Below are positions 7,454 to 15,861 of a stretch of 64,000 bases of DNA, piece by piece. The notes under the pieces are model-generated. The model did no database searches. It was given only the letters and a program-made list of their open reading frames with translations, and was not told the DNA's origin. A program made the translations under genes and the position numbers. Each line of letters opens with the position of its first letter. Positions within the stretch are counted from its first letter, which is position 1. The stretch lies in assembly GCF_002743335.1 (NCBI RefSeq), contig NZ_PDZB01000014.1, forward strand, positions 24,583 through 88,582, written 5' to 3'. This DNA comes from Sporosarcina sp. P32b (GTDB lineage Bacteria; Bacillota; Bacilli; Bacillales_A; Planococcaceae).

Positions 7454-8638
7454 TTATAAAAATAGGCCAATGACAGTCGCTGAAAGGACTGAAGCCAATG
7501 TTGAACCCAAAAGTAATTTCAAACCATTTCTTGCCACTTCGTCTCCTTGTTTTGAACTTAACGCCTTGACAGCTCCTGTAATAATCCCAATGGAACTGAA
7601 ATTCGCAAAACTAACAAGGAAGACAGATATCATACCTACTGCTTTCGTTGATAGGCCTGCCGAAATTTCCTTAAAACTCAACATGGCTACAAATTCGTTT
7701 GTGACTAGTTTGGTCGCCATGATGCTTCCCGCTTGTACACTGTCTGCCCAAGGCACGCCCATTACAAAGGCAATTGGTGCAAAGATATACCCCAAAATGG
7801 TCTGGAAGGAAACGTTGAACATCATTTCAAAGAGATAGTCGATTCCGTTCATCAACGCGATGAAACCGATCAGCATGGCAGCTACAATAACCGCGACTTT
7901 AAAACCATCCATAATACTTTCGCTGATCATCTGGAAGAATGACAACTTCTTCTTCGACTCGATCGTTAGCGTATCTTCTTCTTCCGATAATTCATAAGGA
8001 TTGATGATACTTGCGACAATCAGTGCCGACATAATATTGAGCGCAATCGCCACTACGACAAACTGCGGTTCGATGATTTCCATGTATGCACCAACGATGG
8101 CAACACTGACTGCACTCATCGCGGAAGTACAAAACGTATATAAACGTCTTTTTGAAATATCATCCATTTGGTCCTTGATAGTTAAGAACACTTCGGACTG
8201 CCCGAGAACCGCAGAGGATACGGCTATGTAGTTCTCCATTTTCCCCATGCCATTCAACTTACTCAGAACGATTCCTACATATTTAATGATGAACGGTAAG
8301 ATTTTGAATTGATTCAATATACCGATCAACACGGAAATGAACACGATTGGCAATAAGACGTTTAAGAAGAATACGTATTCTCCTTCATTTTCCAATCCGC
8401 CAAACACGAAGTTGACTCCCGTTACACCAAGATCAACTAGCTTCGAGAATAAAGCTGAAACAAAGCCAATCGAAACAACGCCCACTTTTGTATTTAACAA
8501 GATGAATGTCAAGACAAGCTGGGTCAGCAGCATAATCACAATCGGTTTATAGCGAATTTTCCTGCGGTCCACACTAACAATCAAACCCACGATTAACACG
8601 AGCAACAATCCGGTTATATAAAATACAACGTTCATCAT
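7454..8638 (-). CDS. nupC: NupC-type concentrative nucleoside transporter, 394 aa
   Basis: A CNT-family nucleoside:cation symporter with about ten membrane segments. The hydrophobic N-terminus, the conserved AVSSAVLGQSEVFLTIK block near residues 160-175, NEFVAM and the GLSTKAVGMISVFLVSFANFSS block (third quarter) are all present. It imports pyrimidine and other nucleosides. It is the first gene of the nupC-pdp-deoC operon. The ATG follows a strong AAGGGAGGAAG. A cre-like site lies between promoter and start, and a DeoR-like palindrome lies further upstream. Confidence 0.95.
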   Translation of the reverse strand: MMNVVFYITGLLLVLIVGLIVSVDRRKIRYKPIVIMLLTQLVLTFILLNTKVGVVSIGFVSALFSKLVDLGVTGVNFVFGGLENEGEYVFFLNVLLPIVFISVLIGILNQFKILPFIIKYVGIVLSKLNGMGKMENYIAVSSAVLGQSEVFLTIKDQMDDISKRRLYTFCTSAMSAVSVAIVGAYMEIIEPQFVVVAIALNIMSALIVASIINPYELSEEEDTLTIESKKKLSFFQMISESIMDGFKVAVIVAAMLIGFIALMNGIDYLFEMMFNVSFQTILGYIFAPIAFVMGVPWADSVQAGSIMATKLVTNEFVAMLSFKEISAGLSTKAVGMISVFLVSFANFSSIGIITGAVKALSSKQGDEVARNGLKLLLGSTLASVLSATVIGLFL

Positions 8639-8656
8639 ACTTCCTCCCTTGCATGT

Positions 8657-8670
8657 TGGTTACGCTTACA
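8657..8670 (-). promoter_or_regulatory. cre-like CcpA site upstream of nupC
   Basis: The minus strand reads TGTAAGCGTAACCA, one mismatch from the CcpA operator consensus TGWAARCGYTWNCW. It lies 19 bp before the nupC start and downstream of the likely promoter, a position suited to carbon catabolite repression. In B. subtilis the equivalent operon is CcpA-controlled. Confidence 0.65.
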
Positions 8671-8764
8671 CTTTGCTTCTTACACACCATTTTCCTTAGG
8701 ATGCCGTTGCGACCTGACTTTATGTATAGTATATCATAGACATTGAGCAGATGTGCAACGCAAG

Positions 8765-8778
8765 TGAAACATTGTTCA
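8765..8778 (-). promoter_or_regulatory. putative DeoR operator
   Basis: TGAACAATGTTTCA (minus strand) is an imperfect palindrome resembling the B. subtilis DeoR operator ATTGAACAAAATTTCAAT. It lies just upstream of a possible nupC promoter (TTGCAC...GATATA near 8757-8734), between deoR and nupC. Assignment is by similarity and position. Confidence 0.5.
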
Positions 8779-8794
8779 TTCTGAATTAAAAAAA

Positions 8795-8821
8795 GAATCG
8801 CACTTATTAATAAGTGGATTC
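8795..8821 (-). terminator. terminator of deoR
   Basis: GAATCCACTTATT / AATAAGTGCGATTC followed by a T7 run on the minus strand, 10 bp after the deoR stop. Confidence 0.85.
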
Positions 8822-8830
8822 TCATGATTT

Positions 8831-9772
8831 CTATTGGTGGAGCAACAAAGCCTGTGCTGTGTACTGGTCGGTTATGAAGACGTTCGCATAACCACCCTGA
8901 AGCGCTCCGTGAATGGCCTCTACTTTGCGGTTCCCGCCAGCAACAAGAATGGATTTTTCTTTTTGCTTCAACTCTTCCAGCCGGATCCCAATCGTCCGGT
9001 CACTGACGGTATTCTCACATACTTCCCCTGTACGTTTAAAGAAACGTGAACAAATATCACCAATCGCTTCTTGATGGAGTTGCTGTTCTTCTTCGGCAGT
9101 CAAATAGCCGAGACGGAACAGCAACGATTCGCTGTCTACAGCGCCCACCGTGAACACGGCGATATTCGCTTGTTTGCCGAGTTCAATGAGACGGTGCATA
9201 TAGCGGTCCGATTCAATCACGACTTTGACTTCAGGCGTGTCGACCAAAACGGGAAGCGGCAAGTAACCAGGAACGGTATGGAAGGCTTCGGCAAATTTAT
9301 AAACCGTTTCAGAATCGTATGTATTGACGTCCGACAAGCCGATGCCGCCTTTGAGCTGGATGACCTCGACTCCTTTTACATCTTTTTTCTTCAATTCTTT
9401 GGCCACCTGATACATCGTCCGGCCCCACGTCACACCAAGAATATCACCGTCTTTTACGGTTCGATACAAATAGTCCGCCGCTTCTGTGCTGATAGCTTGA
9501 ATCACATCCCGCTCATCTTCCACTGCCGAGTACGCAATTTTCACTTCTTCGATTTGATATTTGTGCTGCAAGGATTTTGCCAATTGATTATTATCATGAA
9601 ATGGATCGATGATGTCGATTTTCACGTAGCCATTTTTTTTCGCTTGCTGCAGGAGCCGAGAAACCGTCGGCCTTGAGACGCCTAGTTTTTTTGAAATGGC
9701 GAGCTGGGTATAATCAAATTGATAGTAAAGTTTGGCTGCCTCTATGATAAGTTGCTTTTTATCGATCTCCAA
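8831..9772 (-). CDS. deoR: DeoR, SorC-family deoxyribonucleoside regulator, 313 aa
   Basis: Transcriptional repressor of the deo genes. It has an N-terminal helix-turn-helix (residues about 18-42: DYTQLAISKKLGVSRPTVSR) and a C-terminal SorC sugar-phosphate-binding domain with VTWGRTMYQVA, QLKGGIG and the late VAGGNRK segment. SorC-type DeoR of Bacillus responds to deoxyribose 5-phosphate. It lies immediately upstream of nupC-pdp-deoC on the same strand but has its own terminator, so it is probably expressed separately and acts on the palindrome at 8765. Confidence 0.93.
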   Translation of the reverse strand: MEIDKKQLIIEAAKLYYQFDYTQLAISKKLGVSRPTVSRLLQQAKKNGYVKIDIIDPFHDNNQLAKSLQHKYQIEEVKIAYSAVEDERDVIQAISTEAADYLYRTVKDGDILGVTWGRTMYQVAKELKKKDVKGVEVIQLKGGIGLSDVNTYDSETVYKFAEAFHTVPGYLPLPVLVDTPEVKVVIESDRYMHRLIELGKQANIAVFTVGAVDSESLLFRLGYLTAEEEQQLHQEAIGDICSRFFKRTGEVCENTVSDRTIGIRLEELKQKEKSILVAGGNRKVEAIHGALQGGYANVFITDQYTAQALLLHQ

Positions 9773-9935
9773 CGCAAGTCCCCCTTATGTTACGACCTAA
9801 TCATGAGTCCGAAACTGCTGAACTAGGCTGAGTATATCACAATCGTAAATCAGCGGAAAGCCGCACTCACATTTCTTCCTCGTGAGGCAATTTCTTGAAG
9901 ATCGTTTTACTCTTATAAGATCGACATCAGCTTCT

Positions 9936-10304
9936 TTAGCAACTCGTACATTTATCTTTCATACTAGCAATAATACTTATGAAAAACATAATCCATAAAA
10001 AGGGGGTTGTTAAAGATAAACCGACTTGTGAAAAGCCGCCTATTAAAGTAAAGATCATGATTAATGCAATGAAATACGCAAGTACTATAATTTGCCATAG
10101 AGGATTGAATCTTGGGACATCCTCTTTTTGAGGTCGATTCATAAAAAGGCCAATAAGAGTAATCACTAGTATGAGTACAATAAGTATTGATTTGTGTATA
10201 TTTATAAAAGAAATCAACTTTGGGAAGAAATCATAAATCAGTAATAATGTGAGTGCTGCTAGTGCTATAATGCCCCAAATTTGACGTTTCACTTCACTTT
10301 GCAT
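9936..10304 (-). CDS. small membrane protein, four helices, 122 aa
   Basis: Four hydrophobic segments are evident (about residues 9-27, 34-53, 70-92, 98-113), the first pair separated from the second by a short charged loop (NRPQKEDVPR). There is a short positively charged N-terminus and no signal cleavage site. I recognise no family. It is followed closely upstream by a SUKH-type gene on the same strand. Confidence 0.6.
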   Translation of the reverse strand: MQSEVKRQIWGIIALAALTLLLIYDFFPKLISFINIHKSILIVLILVITLIGLFMNRPQKEDVPRFNPLWQIIVLAYFIALIMIFTLIGGFSQVGLSLTTPFLWIMFFISIIASMKDKCTSC

Positions 10305-10346
10305 AACCTTTCCTAATTTTTTTCAGATAATGAACAAGCATGTTTT

Positions 10347-10781
10347 TTAAACAGATATTTCTCCAGTAATCCAACCTTTGAGAAACGTTTCGATCGAGGG
10401 CGCAATGGGACGTCGGCTATCATCTTCATGATCCCATACATAGATATTTTCATTCCAAGTAGTATCGTTTTCTCTCACATACGCAAATAAATCTCCATTG
10501 CCAGCATCTGAAAAGAATAAAAAATGGTCTACTGGCTGCATGAAATCTTGCCTTTCTTGAAGAGTCCTTAAAAATAAATTTTCTCTTACTACCTGTTCGG
10601 TTGACCACACAAAAGAAATTCCGTAGTTTCCAGACACGCCATTTGTTTCGTTGTATAACGCCTCAAGTTGATTAGGTAAATCCATGCCTAGTTCTTTTTT
10701 AATCGATGCGATCTCTGTTTCTGTTGCGGGTGATTCGAACTGACATTCATTTGATATATTATGTAAATATTCTTTCCACAT
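10347..10781 (-). CDS. SMI1/KNR4 (SUKH) family protein, 144 aa
   Basis: Fits the SUKH superfamily: an N-terminal helix, then ETEIASIKKELGMDLPNQL, YNETNGVSG, a central FFSDAGNGDLFAY block near residues 90-103, VWDHEDDSRRP near 115-125 and a final helical segment (SIETFLKGW). Many bacterial SUKH proteins are immunity partners of polymorphic toxins, but others are unrelated to toxins and no toxin gene is adjacent here. It would be cytoplasmic. Two ATGs are possible at the start; I take the second. Confidence 0.8.
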   Translation of the reverse strand: MWKEYLHNISNECQFESPATETEIASIKKELGMDLPNQLEALYNETNGVSGNYGISFVWSTEQVVRENLFLRTLQERQDFMQPVDHFLFFSDAGNGDLFAYVRENDTTWNENIYVWDHEDDSRRPIAPSIETFLKGWITGEISV

Positions 10782-10923
10782 CATCTATGCACCACCTGTA
10801 AATTGTTTTACTTTTACGTACTTCCCTTTATAACTTGTATAATTATATATTCCTCATTAACACCTCGAACTAGGTTTGACATATATAAGGTACCCATTTA
10901 TTCGTTTCTAATTGTTTCAGTAG

Positions 10924-11211
10924 TCAAGGTTCCCATCTAACAAAAGCCCACTCTTCAATAGAATGAATATTTAGTGACGCGGGATGATATAGAAATTCTT
11001 CTTCTATTAGATGAATATCCGGATAGTCTGCTAAAACCTCTGTACTGGCTATACGTAATACTTCCATCTCCACTTCAGTTGGTTCGGCATCAAAAAACGC
11101 TTGCCATAGTAACTTATTATTTTCTTCTATAACTACCCTTAATCCTTTTAAATTCTTAGGAATAGCGCACAATAATGCTCTGTGTACACTAAGCGCTAGC
11201 GAATTATCCAT
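10924..11211 (-). CDS. hypothetical protein, 95 aa
   Basis: A small acidic mixed alpha/beta protein starting MDNSLALSVHRALLCAI and ending WAFVRWEP. No membrane segment is present. Compact size, acidity and neighbourhood (next to a SUKH gene) would suit an immunity-type or stress protein, but I do not recognise the family. Confidence 0.55.
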   Translation of the reverse strand: MDNSLALSVHRALLCAIPKNLKGLRVVIEENNKLLWQAFFDAEPTEVEMEVLRIASTEVLADYPDIHLIEEEFLYHPASLNIHSIEEWAFVRWEP

Positions 11212-11327
11212 TTTCATACTCCTAACATTTATTTTATAATCAGCTCTAACTCTTCTTAATCAACTTCAGGATAGAATCCATATTTAGTATTATTATACAG
11301 TTTCAAAATAGAATATACACTTCGTTC

Positions 11328-11492
11328 TTAAAACGTAAAAATTATAGGGTCAAATAGCAAACGACGATAGTAAAGACCATGATGAACTTCAGCATCTTTG
11401 GCAATCATATACGCACCAAACAACAAAGCCCCTCATTCATGTCCGTTCACGACATAAACAATGGGCTTATTTTTGTAAAAATCACTGCTCAT
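11328..11492 (-). pseudogene. short ORF overlapping the holin stop, interrupted by TGA
   Basis: An ATG at 11492 overlaps the holin stop and gives 19 codons (MSSDFYKNKPIVYVVNGHE) to a TGA at 11433-11435. The same frame then continues for 34 protein-like codons (GALLFGAYMIAKDAEVHHG...) to a TAA. The pattern suggests a translationally coupled gene now carrying one nonsense codon, or a readthrough product. I recognise no family. Confidence 0.4.
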
Positions 11493-11742
11493 CTTCCTCA
11501 TCACACGGCGGTTTCCTAACAATCGTCTTCCCACTCGAATACAATCCACTTGCCGACAACCCCATAATAATGCCGCCCAGTATCCCCGACTTCCAATCAT
11601 GGGGAAACAAGTAGAAGATCCCGCCACCTATGCCTAATAGTAAAGAAAAGATTGGAATCAGTTTCTTCGGCAATCCGTACATTTTCAAAATTTCCGTTAA
11701 TCCGATAATAACGGGGATCAGTACAATATCTGAAACTTCCAA
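11482..11742 (-). CDS. A118-type phage holin, 86 aa
   Basis: The product matches the Listeria phage A118 holin type: MEVSDIVLIPVIIGLTEI, then a PKKLIPIFSLLLGIGGGIFY hairpin helix and a third hydrophobic stretch (GGIIMGLSASGLY) before an acidic tail. Holins form membrane lesions that release endolysin. No endolysin or structural gene is beside it, so it is either a domesticated holin or a prophage relic. The start is TTG behind GAGGAGGG; longer upstream frames lack a ribosome site. Confidence 0.75.
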   Translation of the reverse strand: MEVSDIVLIPVIIGLTEILKMYGLPKKLIPIFSLLLGIGGGIFYLFPHDWKSGILGGIIMGLSASGLYSSGKTIVRKPPCDEEDEQ

Positions 11743-11842
11743 TGCGTGTCCCTCCTCTTTTTCTATTCTATTCAGACTGTATGCAAGATGAATCGGCATT
11801 TTGCATACAGTGTAGAAGAAAGATTGCTGAAAGGAGATGCCC

Positions 11843-12859
11843 ATGGTCACTGGATTGCTCATTATTTTAGGATTGGTGTTAGTTTTGCCGTTTACGATCC
11901 CTCGCATTGAACGTAATTTGGAATTGTTTTTATTCGTCATGGGTTGTGCTGCCGCATTTGTTAGTGGGGTGTTTCAATGGGAGTTGTGGAATAAGGCATT
12001 ACACGATCCACTGCATATTACGCTCGCGGTTCTTATAGCGGGGATCGTGTTTCGCTGGATACGACACCCATTTGAGAAAGCAGTATTATCGGGTAGTCGA
12101 ATCATTCCTTTTCGCTTATTCTTAGCGCTAATTATTATGGGATTGGGATTAATCTCTAGTGTTATCACTGCGATCATTGCTGCGCTAGTCCTCGTAGCCA
12201 TCGCATCTGTCTTGCAAATGGATCGACTATCAGAAATCCGCTTCGTGATCTTAGCTTGTTATGCAATCGGCATGGGCGCGGTGTTGACACCGATCGGAGA
12301 GCCACTGTCAACGATTGCGACGAACAAACTGGATGAAGACTTCTATTACTTAATGAACTTGCTCGGGACAGATATTCTAGCGGGTGTATTCGTCTTTGGC
12401 CTTCTCGCATTCTTCCTAATTCGCCCACGCAACCGCTCGCGTCACCGTTCTTCCGGACAAGCGGCAGAGTCGTACATAAGCATTTTCGGGCGCGGAGTGA
12501 AAGTGTATATATTTGTTTTGGCTTTGACGTTGCTTGGTGCGGGGTTTGAGCCATTGATTACACTGTACTTACTCGATCTTCATCCATTGACGCTTTACTG
12601 GATCAATATGATTTCAGCTGTACTCGACAACGCAACACTCGCTGCTGCGGAAATCAGTCCCGCGATGGACGAACCAACGATCCAAGCACTGTTACTTGGC
12701 TTGCTCATTAGTGGCGGGATGTTGATTCCGGGAAATATTCCGAATATCATTGCAGCTGGTAAGCTCAATATTCGTAGTGGAGAATGGGCACGGGTCGGTG
12801 TACCGCTTGGATTGCTTGCGATGGTCGTCTATTTTGTCATTTTACTTTACAGACAATGA
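11843..12859 (+). CDS. DUF1646 membrane transporter-like protein, 338 aa
   Basis: A polytopic membrane protein of about ten helices belonging to the DUF1646 group, distantly related to ion-transporter (ArsB/NhaD-like) permeases. Recognisable features are the paired re-entrant-like motifs GAVLTPIGEPLSTIAT (near residue 155) and ISGGMLIPGNIPNIIAAG (near 305), and an internal ISAVLDNATLAAAEISP. The substrate is unknown; sodium or another cation is a family guess. The start ATG has AAGGAG 6 nt upstream. It is divergent from the holin gene and convergent with the next lipoprotein gene. Confidence 0.75.
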   Translation: MVTGLLIILGLVLVLPFTIPRIERNLELFLFVMGCAAAFVSGVFQWELWNKALHDPLHITLAVLIAGIVFRWIRHPFEKAVLSGSRIIPFRLFLALIIMGLGLISSVITAIIAALVLVAIASVLQMDRLSEIRFVILACYAIGMGAVLTPIGEPLSTIATNKLDEDFYYLMNLLGTDILAGVFVFGLLAFFLIRPRNRSRHRSSGQAAESYISIFGRGVKVYIFVLALTLLGAGFEPLITLYLLDLHPLTLYWINMISAVLDNATLAAAEISPAMDEPTIQALLLGLLISGGMLIPGNIPNIIAAGKLNIRSGEWARVGVPLGLLAMVVYFVILLYRQ

Positions 12860-12862
12860 AAA

Positions 12863-12884
12863 AAGACCGCGTTTGCGCGGTCTT
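12863..12884. terminator. bidirectional terminator
   Basis: A perfect 9-bp stem AAGACCGCG/CGCGGTCTT with a 4-nt loop lies between two convergent genes, flanked by A-rich sequence on the left. It probably serves the minus-strand lipoprotein gene and the DUF1646 gene. Confidence 0.8.
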
Positions 12885-12890
12885 CTCATG

Positions 12891-13328
12891 TTACTCGATT
12901 ACTTTCACCCAGACTCTATATTTTTTGTCATCAGTCTGAACCAGTTTCGTATTAGGACTCGGAGCGCTATTCTTCTTTGTGAAACCCGCTTCAAACGAAG
13001 GGGTTTTAATACTCTCCCCTATATTATCCTCTGAAGGCATACCGATTCCCATCGCATCCGTTACCGTCCACGTATCATCTTTCTCTTTGTTCAACTTTGC
13101 GACAAATATTTCTTCCGCGCCGTCTAATATCCCTTTATAGACACTGATGACCTTATTATTATCGATTTCCAACGTGCGATACATTTTCACGACTTCCGCA
13201 AAACCTTCCTCTGTATGAAGCTGTTCGAGTGCCTCTTGCGGTGTGTTCGATGTACTGTTCTTATCTGCGGTCTGACAACCTGCGAGTACCACCGCCATAA
13301 ACGTAATATAAAATAGTTTCCGAAGCAT
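12891..13328 (-). CDS. lipoprotein, 145 aa
   Basis: The N-terminus (MLRKLFYITFMAVVLAGC) is a lipoprotein signal peptide with lipobox LAGC at residues 15-18. The mature part is soluble and alpha/beta, with EEGFAEVVKMYRTLEIDNNK and a DDTWTVTDAMGIGMP segment. It should be anchored outside the cytoplasmic membrane. No family is recognised. The start is preceded by GGAGAGG. Confidence 0.75.
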   Translation of the reverse strand: MLRKLFYITFMAVVLAGCQTADKNSTSNTPQEALEQLHTEEGFAEVVKMYRTLEIDNNKVISVYKGILDGAEEIFVAKLNKEKDDTWTVTDAMGIGMPSEDNIGESIKTPSFEAGFTKKNSAPSPNTKLVQTDDKKYRVWVKVIE

Positions 13329-13406
13329 GAGATCCTCTCCTTATCTATTTTATTGAATACCCTATTGTCGGCTATATTCAATCCTCATTTAATTTTTTAT
13401 CTACAA

Positions 13407-14060
13407 TTAAAAAATACGTTCTTTCTTTTCTTCGACTAATTTAAAGTGTACATCTGATGTCGATCCGCTAAAGATATGATCCTGCACATCGGAGATATCT
13501 AGTATTTCATTGAGCTCAATAAATTCTGCCTGATTTCCTTCTATTGTTATCTTATAGGGGCCTGCTATATTCATCAGCGACACCATTTTCATTTCTTCCT
13601 GGCCAAATCCAGTATCCATGAACTCCAGCTCGAATGATACGGGCTGATTGCTGTGATTTTTCAGAGTTAGCTGGCAGTCTCCATTCATCCGTTCACTGTC
13701 CTCTAATGTATCAAATGCACACTTGCCTTCCTGGTCGTAGGAAATCGCTCCAATACCACTCGCCAATGTTTCTTGATACGCCGTAACGAGATATAACGGG
13801 ATCAACGCATACAGGAAGAGGACAAGTACAGCCAACACGACATAAAATCTCTTTAATCCGTAAATCAGAAGCGCCATTGCGATAAGGAATAAAGCAGTGC
13901 CTAGTATTCCTTTCCAGACGAGCCCATCCTCATTTTGAAGAGGAAACGACATGAACGTCACGGAAGATCCGATTAACGGATTATTAGGATAGGGAAAAAA
14001 CAAAATCATGCAAATGGCAAGAAGTACCACGGCGCTTATAAGTGCGGTTCTATTTTTCAT
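13407..14060 (-). CDS. membrane protein with extracytoplasmic domain, 217 aa
   Basis: Three hydrophobic segments occur in the first 95 residues (about 5-22, 50-68, 73-93). About 120 residues then follow that read as a soluble beta-rich domain with an NGDCQLTLKNHSNQPVSFEL strand pair, reminiscent of an Ig-like fold. It is probably exposed outside the membrane. No family is recognised. The ATG follows GGAGTAACACCGTG. Confidence 0.6.
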   Translation of the reverse strand: MKNRTALISAVVLLAICMILFFPYPNNPLIGSSVTFMSFPLQNEDGLVWKGILGTALFLIAMALLIYGLKRFYVVLAVLVLFLYALIPLYLVTAYQETLASGIGAISYDQEGKCAFDTLEDSERMNGDCQLTLKNHSNQPVSFELEFMDTGFGQEEMKMVSLMNIAGPYKITIEGNQAEFIELNEILDISDVQDHIFSGSTSDVHFKLVEEKKERIF

Positions 14061-14104
14061 CACGGTGTTACTCCTTCTATTTAAAATGGATAATATTCTG
14101 ACTT

Positions 14105-14275
14105 CTACTTAGTGAGTCTGTCTGCGATCGATTGAAGGATTTCATTTTTACGTTCTTGTAGTTTAAGGAATTTTAACGCAAACCAGACTGTGAAAATTAG
14201 GAATGCGATCGGAATGATGTACATGAATATGCTGAATATAGACAGAAACGAAAAAAGTAAATTATTGCTGTGCAT
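14105..14275 (-). CDS. small membrane protein, 56 aa
   Basis: ATG at 14275 with AGGGAGGAAATACAT upstream. One or two hydrophobic helices (SFLSIFSIFMYIIPIAFLIF) are followed by an amphipathic charged tail (LKLQERKNEILQSIADRLTK). The pattern resembles small coiled-coil membrane proteins found widely in Bacillales. Function is unknown. It is tightly packed with the next small membrane gene. Confidence 0.6.
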   Translation of the reverse strand: MHSNNLLFSFLSIFSIFMYIIPIAFLIFTVWFALKFLKLQERKNEILQSIADRLTK

Positions 14276-14297
14276 ATGTATTTCCTCCCTTCATGAC

Positions 14298-14516
14298 TTA
14301 GGCTGACTGCTTCTTCTTCGGAAATAGATAAGATACTAATAATATAGCGATTGCGACTCCAAATCCTATATACATCCATAGATTTAGCGTCTTTTCAGGA
14401 AACGTATATGCCACTTCCGTCATATACAGAATCAGACGAACAATCTGTGTTCCCAAGACAATGAAAAGTGCCAAGTATTGCAACACATCGCGGGTATTTT
14501 TCTTTTGTTTCTCCAC
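14298..14516 (-). CDS. small membrane protein, 72 aa
   Basis: Two transmembrane helices (about residues 11-33 and 48-64) lie between a basic N-terminus (MEKQKKNTR) and a basic C-terminus (FPKKKQSA). The 22-bp gap to the next small membrane gene and the shared strand suggest co-transcription. No family is recognised. Confidence 0.6.
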   Translation of the reverse strand: MEKQKKNTRDVLQYLALFIVLGTQIVRLILYMTEVAYTFPEKTLNLWMYIGFGVAIAILLVSYLFPKKKQSA

Positions 14517-14535
14517 TTGTATGACCTCCCACTGC

Positions 14536-15006
14536 TCAGGATAGCAATTTCTCCATTGACACTACGGCAATCGACGTACCATCCGTTCTATGTAATATAG
14601 ATTCTTCACACACGTGATAGCCGATGGATTGATAGAGTGAGATGTTTTTCGACACATCTGCCCGCACTTTGCATGCTACTACTCTCTTCCCTTGCTGCGT
14701 CGCATACTCCTCTAAATATCGTAATATCTTTTTCGCGATGCCTTGACCTTGTCTTTCCGGCACGACAGAGAACCTAGAAAAGTAGAGGCTTTTATCTTCT
14801 AACCGAAAACGAACCATTGCGACCGGCTCCTCTTCTATATAAGCAATTAACGCCTCTACACCACTTTGCATTTCAGTCGCGATACTTTCGACGGTCTCTT
14901 TCAACGCACTCGTCGGAGGTGTAGCGTGCTCGTATTCCTGAAACGCTCGGATCATTACGTCACGGATGACAGGAACGTCGGAAATGTTCGCTTTTATTAT
15001 GTTCAT
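14536..15006 (-). CDS. GNAT family N-acetyltransferase, 156 aa
   Basis: A GNAT fold with the acetyl-CoA motif in LYFSRFSVVPERQGQGIAKK (residues about 83-102, Q/RxxGxG/A type) and the following YLEEYATQQGKRVVACKVRADVS helix-strand. The acceptor substrate is unknown. The start is an ATG with GAGG upstream; an alternative start lies four codons earlier. Confidence 0.85.
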   Translation of the reverse strand: MNIIKANISDVPVIRDVMIRAFQEYEHATPPTSALKETVESIATEMQSGVEALIAYIEEEPVAMVRFRLEDKSLYFSRFSVVPERQGQGIAKKILRYLEEYATQQGKRVVACKVRADVSKNISLYQSIGYHVCEESILHRTDGTSIAVVSMEKLLS

Positions 15007-15033
15007 AACCGTCCTCATTTCGTTTTATGCAAA

Positions 15034-15456
15034 TTATGAATAGACAGAAGTGAATGCCGCCATATCTCCATTCTCAAACAGCTCGATCGTTTCATACTCT
15101 TTGTCTAATTGAACTTCATAAAATTGCTGTTTTTGAAAAGTTTTCGATTCACCTTGGTCTTGATTCTTATCATACAGAATGCGCAACGTGTCTCCGTCGC
15201 TTTCTATATCAAAGTTTGTAAAGTCCACGGCATAATCTTCCTGGCTTTCGTGGGCGGTATTAAAATAAATGACCAATTGATCGTCCGACGTGTCGTAAAA
15301 TAAGTACACGCCATTTTCAGCTTTCGCGTGTTCGTAGAATTTCTGAGCGTCCTTACTCAAGTCCTTCATGGCGACTTCCTCGTAAGACAATGTTCGATTC
15401 GTGTTACATCCAACCAATACGACTGCACAAAGAACGATGATCCAAAGCTTTTTCAT
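15034..15456 (-). CDS. lipoprotein, 140 aa
   Basis: Signal peptide MKKLWIIVLCAVVLVGC with lipobox LVGC, followed by a soluble domain with a predicted beta-rich middle (GVYLFYDTSDDQLVIYFN) and an acidic C-terminal part. It is probably tethered to the outer face of the membrane. The ATG has GGAGGAGAG upstream. Function is unknown. Confidence 0.75.
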   Translation of the reverse strand: MKKLWIIVLCAVVLVGCNTNRTLSYEEVAMKDLSKDAQKFYEHAKAENGVYLFYDTSDDQLVIYFNTAHESQEDYAVDFTNFDIESDGDTLRILYDKNQDQGESKTFQKQQFYEVQLDKEYETIELFENGDMAAFTSVYS

Positions 15457-15553
15457 CAACTCTCCTCCTGTCATTGGTGTAATGAAGAGTGAATAGTACT
15501 TTAACTATCTCTAACACTACTATTTCCCATGTTTTCTGTAAAGTGAGTACAAA

Positions 15554-15580
15554 AAAACACTGCAGGGAAAGCAGTGTTTT
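15554..15580 (-). terminator. rho-independent terminator
   Basis: A perfect 10-bp stem AAAACACTGC/GCAGTGTTTT is followed on the minus strand by additional T. It lies downstream of the proline dehydrogenase gene beyond the repeat tract and upstream of the lipoprotein gene. Confidence 0.75.
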
Positions 15581-15620
15581 GGAATCCAAGGAAGGAAGAG
15601 ATAGTTAAAAATAGTGATTC

Positions 15621-15660
15621 GGGATTTGCGCTACAAAGGGGACGCTTTCTCTCTAATCCT
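15621..15660 (+). repeat. partial copy of the GC-rich dispersed repeat
   Basis: GGGATTTGCGCTACAAAGGG followed by GACGCTTT is nearly the same as the left end of the copy at 33911. Only the first 40 bp are present, ending in CTAATCC, the usual right-end text, so the middle is deleted. Confidence 0.6.
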
Positions 15661-15679
15661 ATCGTTAGACTTTGATAAT

Positions 15680-15820
15680 AGTAGAGACGCGACCGTGCAA
15701 TGAGGGTCAGAGGCCTTGATAGAGCGGTAATCGTCCATCATAGAGCACTTACAGACCGCAATAGAGCGGTTATGCATAAACTATAAACTATGAGCGCTTA
15801 AACAAATTTATGAGCGCATC
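15680..15820 (-). repeat. 21-bp-phased GAGCG repeat array, locus 1
   Basis: Half-units of the form TAGAGCG or TATGAGCG recur on the plus strand with GAG beginning at 15684, 15702, 15722, 15743, 15764, 15792 and 15812. The three central ones are exactly 21 bp apart; the edges are less regular. Read on the minus strand this is the same CGCTCTAT/CGCTCAT family as at 21.0 and 36.0 kb. It fills the gap after the proline dehydrogenase gene. Confidence 0.75.
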
Positions 15821-15861
15821 CACCTGGAAAGTCTAGATCCACGTTGCCTCTATCCTATCGT

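Noticed and set aside
9071..9676. 201-aa open frame opposite deoR, and similar long antisense frames over pdp, aspS, hisS, rel and spoVB
   Set aside because: All are in fixed phase with well-supported genes on the other strand, lack ribosome sites, and read as low-complexity complement text.
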